Source: Pseudomonas sp. PB106
Lineage (GTDB): Bacteria; Pseudomonadota; Gammaproteobacteria; Pseudomonadales; Pseudomonadaceae
Reading direction: 5' to 3'
Length of the DNA stretch: 64,000 nucleotides
Assembly: GCF_009764645.1 (NCBI RefSeq)
Contig: NZ_RWIM01000220.1
Coordinates: 1-64,000, forward strand
Shown here piece after piece: positions 58,705 to 64,000 of this stretch. The position numbers and the translations under genes are program-made. A model generated the notes under the pieces. It was not told where the DNA came from. It did not search any database and saw only the letters and a program-made list of their open reading frames with translations. Position 1 is the stretch's first letter. Each line of letters starts with the position of its first letter.

Positions 58705-61700
58705 TTACTGCTGCGCCACCTGGGTCGGCTGGCAAGCGGTGTCGCTGCCCGGTTGCAGGTACGAGGTCAGGATCGGCGCCATGCCTTTGAGCACCTGTAC
58801 GGGCAGCGCCGAGGTGAACTTGAAGTTTTCCGCCGAACGCCCAGGCACGAACGCGGTGAGCGTGCCGAAGTGATGATCGCCGATGTAGAACACGAAGGTC
58901 GCCGTGCGGTTGATCGACTTCGAACTGAGAATCCGCCCGCCGGAACCGATGGCCTCGATGCGGTTGTCACCGGTACCGGTCTTGCCGCCCATGGCCAACG
59001 GCGTACCGTCGGCCAGTTTGAAGCTGCCCGAGACGCGTTTGGCCGTACCGGCATCGACCACTTGCGACAACGCTTCACGCATGGCCGTGGCGACTTCCGA
59101 TGGCATCACCCGTTTGCCGACATGCGGGTCGTTGACCAGTTTGGTTTCGTAAGGCGTGCCTTGCGCAAAGTGCAGGCTGTCGATGCGCAGGGTCGGCATG
59201 CGTACGCCATCGTTGAGGATGGTGCCGATCAACTCGGCCAGCGCCGCCGGACGATCCCCGGAGCTGCCGATGGCGGTGGCCAGCGACGGCACCAGATGGT
59301 CGAACGGGTAGCCGACTTTCTGCCAGCGCTGGTGAATCTCGAGGAACGCTTCGATCTCCAGCATGGTGCGAATGCGGCTGTCACGGGCGCCCTTGTGCTT
59401 GCTTTTGAACAGCCAGCTATAGACTTCCTGGCGCTCGAAATGGCTGGCTTTGACGATGTCCTTGAAGGTCGCGTCCGGGTTTTTCAACAGGTAGCCCATC
59501 ATCCACAGGTCCAGCGGATGCACCTTGGCGATGAAGCCCTGATCGGGCAGGTCGTAGCTGCCGGGACCGTAGGAATCGTAGAGGCGGATCAGCCGGTCAT
59601 CGGTGAGCTTCTCGGTAAGCTTGGCGCCTTTGAGGTGCGCACGCACAAAGGTGTTGAAGTCTTCCTGACTGGCTTCCGGCAGCAGATAACGATGAACAGC
59701 GGCCATGCGGATTGGGGTTGGACGCATGCCGTCGAGGAAGGTGTCGAGGCGTGCCTGGGTGTCTTTGTTGCGGTATTTTTTCCAGAACTTGAGCTGAAAC
59801 GAGGTGCCTTCGCGGTCGGCGAAATTGGCCAGATATTCCTGCCGGCGCGGGTCGCGATCATCCTTGAGCAATTCCGCGCTGCTGTTGGGCCCGGAGTAGG
59901 TGACGTAGCGCACCACATCGCGCATCAGGCGAATGAACGGCAGGTTGATGGACTCGCGCAGGGCGTCGCGCAGAGTCGGCAGGCGCCCGTTGTCCTCCTT
60001 GCGAAAGTTATGAAACACATGCAGACCGCCACCGGTGAAAAACGCCTCGCCGGGGCTGGCCGAGTATTTGCGATCAAGCGCGGCGCCAAGCATCTTCGAC
60101 AGGTCGTGGTCCTTGTTCTGGATCAGGTAGTCGATGACCCACTGACTCAAGCGGTCCTGATCGGGCACTTCGACTTTCTTCAATTCCGGCACGCTCATGG
60201 CGCCGTACTTGTCGTGCAGCTCGGCGATGATTTGCAGGTAGGTGGTCAGCACGCGCATCTTCGCCGTCGAGCCAAGTTCCAGTTTGCTGCCTTCGTTGAT
60301 GTCGAACGGCTGGTCGGTGCTGTCGGTCTGCACCCGCACGCGCGATCCGTCCGGAGTCAGTTCGAACAAGGTGAAGCTGTAACGCACCTGGGTGGTGCTG
60401 GTCGGCGTCAGCAGGCGTTCGCCGAGCAGGCCGATCTGGGCGGCGAAGGCCGGGTCGGCGAGTTTTTTCAGGTACTCGGTGGCCTGGGTTTGCAGGTCAC
60501 CCTGCAAGGTGCTGGTGGCCGAAAGGTCGAGGCGGTCCAGATCGTAGAGCGGACGATTGAGCATGCTCGCCAGACGGCTGCGGGCCGCGCTGATGCCCTT
60601 GTTGGTTTCAATCGGCTGCATGGTCGGCTGAGTCTGCCAGTCGCGATAGCTGACCTTGCTCGCCAGCGCGGCATCGGCCAGGGCGCTGTCGATTACACCG
60701 CTTTGTTTGAGCAGGCGCAGGTGGCTGTCAGTGAGGTCGGTGAGTTCTTCACGACCCTTGTTCAAATAATGCGAAGGGCGGCGTTGGGCGATCATCAACG
60801 AAAGCATTTCGCGCAGGGCCAGACCTTTGTCAGCCATGGTTTTCGGGTCGGTGGCCGGGCTGTTCAGCTGCTCGTTGGCTTTGGTGAAGTCGCTGCCGTA
60901 CCAGACACGCAAACCTTCGGCCATGCCATGCACTTCGCCGTGGCCCGGCACCGCCGACAGCGGCACGCTGTTGAGGTAATCGCGGACGATGTTCTGCCGC
61001 GCGCCGAGGGTTTGCGGGCCGTCCTGATAGGCGCGCACGCTGGCGGACATCATCTGGCGCAGCTTTTCCGCGCCGGACACTGTCAGGCCGTCAGGGGAAT
61101 GCCGGTATTTTTCCAGTTGCGTGGCCAAGGTGCTGCCGCCGGCCGACTGGCCGGGCAGGTGGAGCAACTTCGCCATTTGCGACCAAGCGGCCATGCCGAA
61201 GCGCGGCCAGTCCACCGCCGGGTTGGCCAGCGGTTGTTTGGGGTCGAGCAGAAAACGGTTTTCGATGAACAGAAGGCTGCTGACCACCACCGGCGGAATG
61301 GCGGCGAAGTTCGAGTACAGCTGTTGCGGATAGTTGTATTTGTACAGCGGCGCGGCCCGGCAATCGGTGATCGACAGTCCTGCCTGAATCTTCTCCGAGT
61401 AGGGCACGAACAAGCCCTTGTCGGTGTAGCTGAGCAGGGCGGGGGAGAAGCGGGTCTGCTCGGTGACCACGTAATCGCGTTTGAGCAGGCGCGGCAGGAA
61501 TTCATCGAGGGAGCTGTAGCCCAGACGCAAATCGAATGGCCCGTTGCCCGGATAACGAATGGCTTCGCTCGGACCCGGTTCGAGCTTGTAGGTCAATTTC
61601 GCCGCATATTGGCTGAGCTCACGGGCCTGAAACCGCGAGGTGCGCATTTCCTTGGATGCGGCCAGCCCCACGACAATCGCGATAATCACCAGCAACAGCC

Positions 61701-61839
61701 AGAACGCCTTCCAGCCATGCCGGTGACGGCGTGGTTTTTCAGGTTTTTCAGGGGGAGACGCTTCATCCACACGTTCAGTCGGGACCACGGTTTTACTCGA
61801 ATCGGTTTGCCACAAAGCGCCCATAGTCGACTGATCCAT
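58705..61839 (-). CDS. Divergent bifunctional class A penicillin-binding protein
   Basis: 1044 residues. A short cytoplasmic tail and one membrane helix (about 43-62, GWKAFWLLLVIIAIVVGLAA) precede a GT51 transglycosylase domain: Glu193 in FIENRFLLDP, GGSTLATQLEKY, and YLNSVPLSAVPGHGEVHGMAEGLRVWYG. The usual E-D-x-x-F-x-x-H is altered (ENRFLLDP). A transpeptidase domain has all three motifs: Ser524-T-A-Lys527, Ser630-I-Asn632 and Lys953-T-G. It is longer than PBP1a/1b and lacks ponA/mrcB context. The role may be specialised wall synthesis. No operon partner. Confidence 0.85.
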   Translation of the reverse strand: MDQSTMGALWQTDSSKTVVPTERVDEASPPEKPEKPRRHRHGWKAFWLLLVIIAIVVGLAASKEMRTSRFQARELSQYAAKLTYKLEPGPSEAIRYPGNGPFDLRLGYSSLDEFLPRLLKRDYVVTEQTRFSPALLSYTDKGLFVPYSEKIQAGLSITDCRAAPLYKYNYPQQLYSNFAAIPPVVVSSLLFIENRFLLDPKQPLANPAVDWPRFGMAAWSQMAKLLHLPGQSAGGSTLATQLEKYRHSPDGLTVSGAEKLRQMMSASVRAYQDGPQTLGARQNIVRDYLNSVPLSAVPGHGEVHGMAEGLRVWYGSDFTKANEQLNSPATDPKTMADKGLALREMLSLMIAQRRPSHYLNKGREELTDLTDSHLRLLKQSGVIDSALADAALASKVSYRDWQTQPTMQPIETNKGISAARSRLASMLNRPLYDLDRLDLSATSTLQGDLQTQATEYLKKLADPAFAAQIGLLGERLLTPTSTTQVRYSFTLFELTPDGSRVRVQTDSTDQPFDINEGSKLELGSTAKMRVLTTYLQIIAELHDKYGAMSVPELKKVEVPDQDRLSQWVIDYLIQNKDHDLSKMLGAALDRKYSASPGEAFFTGGGLHVFHNFRKEDNGRLPTLRDALRESINLPFIRLMRDVVRYVTYSGPNSSAELLKDDRDPRRQEYLANFADREGTSFQLKFWKKYRNKDTQARLDTFLDGMRPTPIRMAAVHRYLLPEASQEDFNTFVRAHLKGAKLTEKLTDDRLIRLYDSYGPGSYDLPDQGFIAKVHPLDLWMMGYLLKNPDATFKDIVKASHFERQEVYSWLFKSKHKGARDSRIRTMLEIEAFLEIHQRWQKVGYPFDHLVPSLATAIGSSGDRPAALAELIGTILNDGVRMPTLRIDSLHFAQGTPYETKLVNDPHVGKRVMPSEVATAMREALSQVVDAGTAKRVSGSFKLADGTPLAMGGKTGTGDNRIEAIGSGGRILSSKSINRTATFVFYIGDHHFGTLTAFVPGRSAENFKFTSALPVQVLKGMAPILTSYLQPGSDTACQPTQVAQQ

Positions 61840-62366
61840 TCACGCAGATTGATCGGACTTGTCTGAAGCTTAGACGCTGGTTTGGCGATGGGAGGGGGAA
61901 TTGTGAAGGGCGTGCGCATTTTCTTTGGGCCGGTTGAGCCGATCCAGGGCCTCAGGCATTTGCGCGAGGGCATTTAGAGTTTCCCAACCCGGTTGGCGTT
62001 TCATTAACCATGAAAGCAGCGTGCAGAAAAGTGTCGCTGGGTGTTGGCAATGTCTGGTCAGGTATATGACGGCCTGGATAAGTAACCATTTACAAGATTT
62101 GGCTACTGTTCGCAGTTTCGAGTTTCGTAGTGCCGGGAGTATTCGCGTGCCGATGCTGGTTCAGTTGTAAGTAAGCGTTGTTTATGAATGTTGCCAATTG
62201 ACGGGTTTCTCGATGTGAATTTTTTACCAAGGGCTAAATCGCTGAAGCGCACTGGGTTGTCATCAGTCTTGTATTTAATTGGTAATGCTTGCGGTGTTCT
62301 TTTTTGCTGGGCGTTGTTGTTTTCTTTTGATTCGTCTTATCTATTTCGCTCATCAAGGAAACACGT
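61840..62366. other. Intergenic region between PBP and the large partial gene
   Basis: 527 bases without a credible gene; composition turns AT-rich from about 62170. A possible promoter for the downstream gene is TTGTCA (62257-62262) with GGTAAT 18 bases later (62281-62286). Open frames here lack ribosome binding sites and overlap the start of the real gene in another frame. Confidence 0.55.
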
Positions 62367-64000
62367 ATGTCTGGTTTCAATACTTCGTCCGCAGATGGTT
62401 CTGTGCCTGATAATAATTCGAATGATTTACTGGCCGAATTTGACAATATCTTGCCGCACTTTTTTGGTGATTTTACCGGGGCGTTATCCTGGACAGTCCC
62501 TTGGAGCACTGCCCAACAGCACAGCGCCTATAACGCGGCGTTGGCTTATCTTCAGACGCTCGATAGCTATGCAAGACCTGGCCTGGGCGTACTGGATCAT
62601 CTGAATGACGGGCAGCCGCTTTCAAGTGCCGTATTGGCCGACCCCGCCCGAGCGCTTGAAGCCTTGGTGCGTGGTCCGCAGGGGCAGGCACTCGGGCTGG
62701 CGGTACAGACGAAGATGAACTCGGTTTCGACCGATATCAGTATTGATGAACACGCTTTGGCTGCGATTCAACTGGTATTGGGGCGTGTTTCCATTGGCGT
62801 CGCTGATCGAAACATCATTGCGGATTTTGACCTGGCAGATTCTCGACACTGGGGCCAGACCGCTTCAACGATCGTAAAAGAGTTCCGGGATTTCCTCACG
62901 CGGTCCTCCAGGAGCAGTGCGCAGATGTCCGGTTTGACTGCGCATGTCGTGCTGGCGGGGTACGCCAGTGTCTACCTGATCAAAGACATCCCCGACAGCG
63001 TGAAGTATGGCAGTGCTGCCTGGGTCAACCTGGCGGTTGCCGCAGCCGTCATTGAAGCCCAGACGCCGGGGAGGGTTGCCAACATGACCTTCGGCCAAGT
63101 GATGATCTATGCGGAAAACGCCGAATTGGTTGATCCGCAAGTCGCCCGGTTGGCCAAGACCTTGGCGATGATCGATTGGGGCTTCATCAATGGCTTGATC
63201 GAAGAGAAAGCCGACACTCGTGTAACCGATGCAGAGTTGAGCGCGATTGCGCTGGCATTCAATCGACAATTGAAAGAGCGGCTTGAGGCATCGGCGTTGT
63301 TGGACAGCAAGATTCCAAGCCGTAAGGCAATAGCCTTGGAAAAACTCAAAGCGAAGTTCACGGGCAACGTCCCATTTGAAGCCCCGCTGTTTTACGACAA
63401 ACGCTCAGGCGTGGATGTCGGCGTGGACGAAATCGCATCAGCAACTTGGGGTCTGCATTCGCTGTTGGACATCGCGATGATGGGAGGCCCGCCGTACTAC
63501 ACGTGGGGCACTGAAAACTTGCGTTTTTCCTGGCTTCTTCGTGACATCAACTCGCCGCTGGATCTCGGTGTCGAAAAGGACTTTACGGCTCAGTTCGACG
63601 CCACTATCGGTTCTCTCAAGAAAGGGGCCGTGACGACCATCAAACATCTGATTTCCGAGTTACCATTGCAAGACAGGGAAAATCTGGAATATGGAAAAAT
63701 CGATTTTTACCAAGACAAGGAATACACGCTGAGTAACGCATTCTGGGGGCGAAGTCTGAAGGACATAGATCCTCAACTGTCAATGAAAGTGGAATTCAAT
63801 GGCAAGGTCTCCATTTACTACATCAATTTGAAAAAAGGCGTGATTGGCAGACACAAGAACCATCCCGGGAAAGCGACAGAGAGCCCCCATCCGAATATCC
63901 CGAGCGTCATCCGCGCCACAGAGCTATTTGCAACGGAACGCCCATTGCTGGCGAGTTCCATGCAGCGCTCGCCATTGCCCACGCCCAGCAGTTATTCCAG
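62367..64000 (+). CDS. Large protein of unknown function, 3' end outside window
   Basis: The frame from ATG 62367 (caaggaaacacgt ahead of it) stays open for 544 codons to the window end, so the gene continues. The product begins MSGFNTSSADGSVPDNNSND. No signal peptide. It is mostly helical, with a moderately hydrophobic stretch around residues 190-240 (LTAHVVLAGYASVYLI; AAWVNLAVAAAVIEAQ) and later a beta-rich part (LSMKVEFNGKVSIYYINLKKGVIG). I do not recognise the family; size, soluble start, AT-rich promoter and position near a NEL toxin gene fit a large toxin or surface effector, but this is inference. Confidence 0.85.
   Translation, partial: MSGFNTSSADGSVPDNNSNDLLAEFDNILPHFFGDFTGALSWTVPWSTAQQHSAYNAALAYLQTLDSYARPGLGVLDHLNDGQPLSSAVLADPARALEALVRGPQGQALGLAVQTKMNSVSTDISIDEHALAAIQLVLGRVSIGVADRNIIADFDLADSRHWGQTASTIVKEFRDFLTRSSRSSAQMSGLTAHVVLAGYASVYLIKDIPDSVKYGSAAWVNLAVAAAVIEAQTPGRVANMTFGQVMIYAENAELVDPQVARLAKTLAMIDWGFINGLIEEKADTRVTDAELSAIALAFNRQLKERLEASALLDSKIPSRKAIALEKLKAKFTGNVPFEAPLFYDKRSGVDVGVDEIASATWGLHSLLDIAMMGGPPYYTWGTENLRFSWLLRDINSPLDLGVEKDFTAQFDATIGSLKKGAVTTIKHLISELPLQDRENLEYGKIDFYQDKEYTLSNAFWGRSLKDIDPQLSMKVEFNGKVSIYYINLKKGVIGRHKNHPGKATESPHPNIPSVIRATELFATERPLLASSMQRSPLPTPSSYS

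Noticed and set aside
61925..62604. Two short + strand open frames before the large partial gene
   Set aside because: No ribosome binding sites; the second overlaps the first 238 bases of the real gene in another frame.
1..64000. CRISPR arrays, tRNA/rRNA genes, insertion sequences, prophage
   Set aside because: No regularly spaced repeats, no cloverleaf-like sequence with a CCA end, and no transposase, integrase or phage structural gene were seen on reading through.

Overview
The window comes from a chromosome of the Pseudomonas fluorescens group. Evidence: GC-rich Pseudomonas codon usage, short palindromic repeats of the REP/REPIN type found between genes of fluorescent pseudomonads (about ten intact pairs plus single copies), PQQ glucose dehydrogenase next to OprB, and a gene order from iscR to tadA that, from memory, largely matches P. 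aeruginosa PAO1 with insertions. No tRNA, rRNA, CRISPR array, transposase or integrase was seen.

Bases 1-27.8 kb are mostly housekeeping on the + strand. First is the complete ISC iron-sulfur operon iscR-iscS-iscU-iscA-hscB-hscA-fdx-iscX behind tandem IscR-like boxes. It is followed by ndk, rlmN, pilW, rodZ, ispG, hisS, yfgM, bamB and der: nucleotide balance, rRNA methylation, pilus and cell-shape functions, isoprenoids, and outer-membrane and ribosome assembly. RlmN and IspG, just downstream, are themselves Fe-S enzymes. Next come an aminotransferase/omega-amidase pair, leuA (- strand, with a probable leucine-rich leader peptide), an M23 peptidase and xseA (- strand), a LysR regulator divergent from a TauE/SafE exporter, a zinc-ribbon protein of unknown role, and guaB-guaA.

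Bases 27.9-45.9 kb are mixed accessory and metabolic: a multicopper oxidase overlapping tadA, cmoAB for tRNA wobble modification, a lysoplasmalogenase-like membrane protein, a chagasin-type protease inhibitor, an unknown 150-residue protein, a second-type Lon protease, a repeat-rich gene-free stretch, a DUF6124 protein with a structured leader, a delta-60 repeat protein, oprB/gcd for periplasmic glucose oxidation, VF530 and Pr6Pr small proteins, and a PadR regulator with a siderophore-interacting ferric reductase.

Bases 46-64 kb look like host- or surface-interaction cargo: an alternate-chaperone (CS1/Cbl type) fimbrial operon with two tandem tip-adhesin genes, a 1681-residue leucine-rich-repeat protein with a NEL-type E3 ubiquitin ligase domain, a divergent bifunctional penicillin-binding protein, and the first 544 codons of a large protein of unknown function that runs off the window.

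The most notable unexplained signals are: a shared lux-box-like palindrome at nearly the same distance upstream of two unrelated orphan genes (33.4 and 39.0 kb); a degenerate duplicate of the gcd 3' end plus terminator flanking the delta-60 gene; the leuA leader; the tandem adhesins; and the NEL effector.
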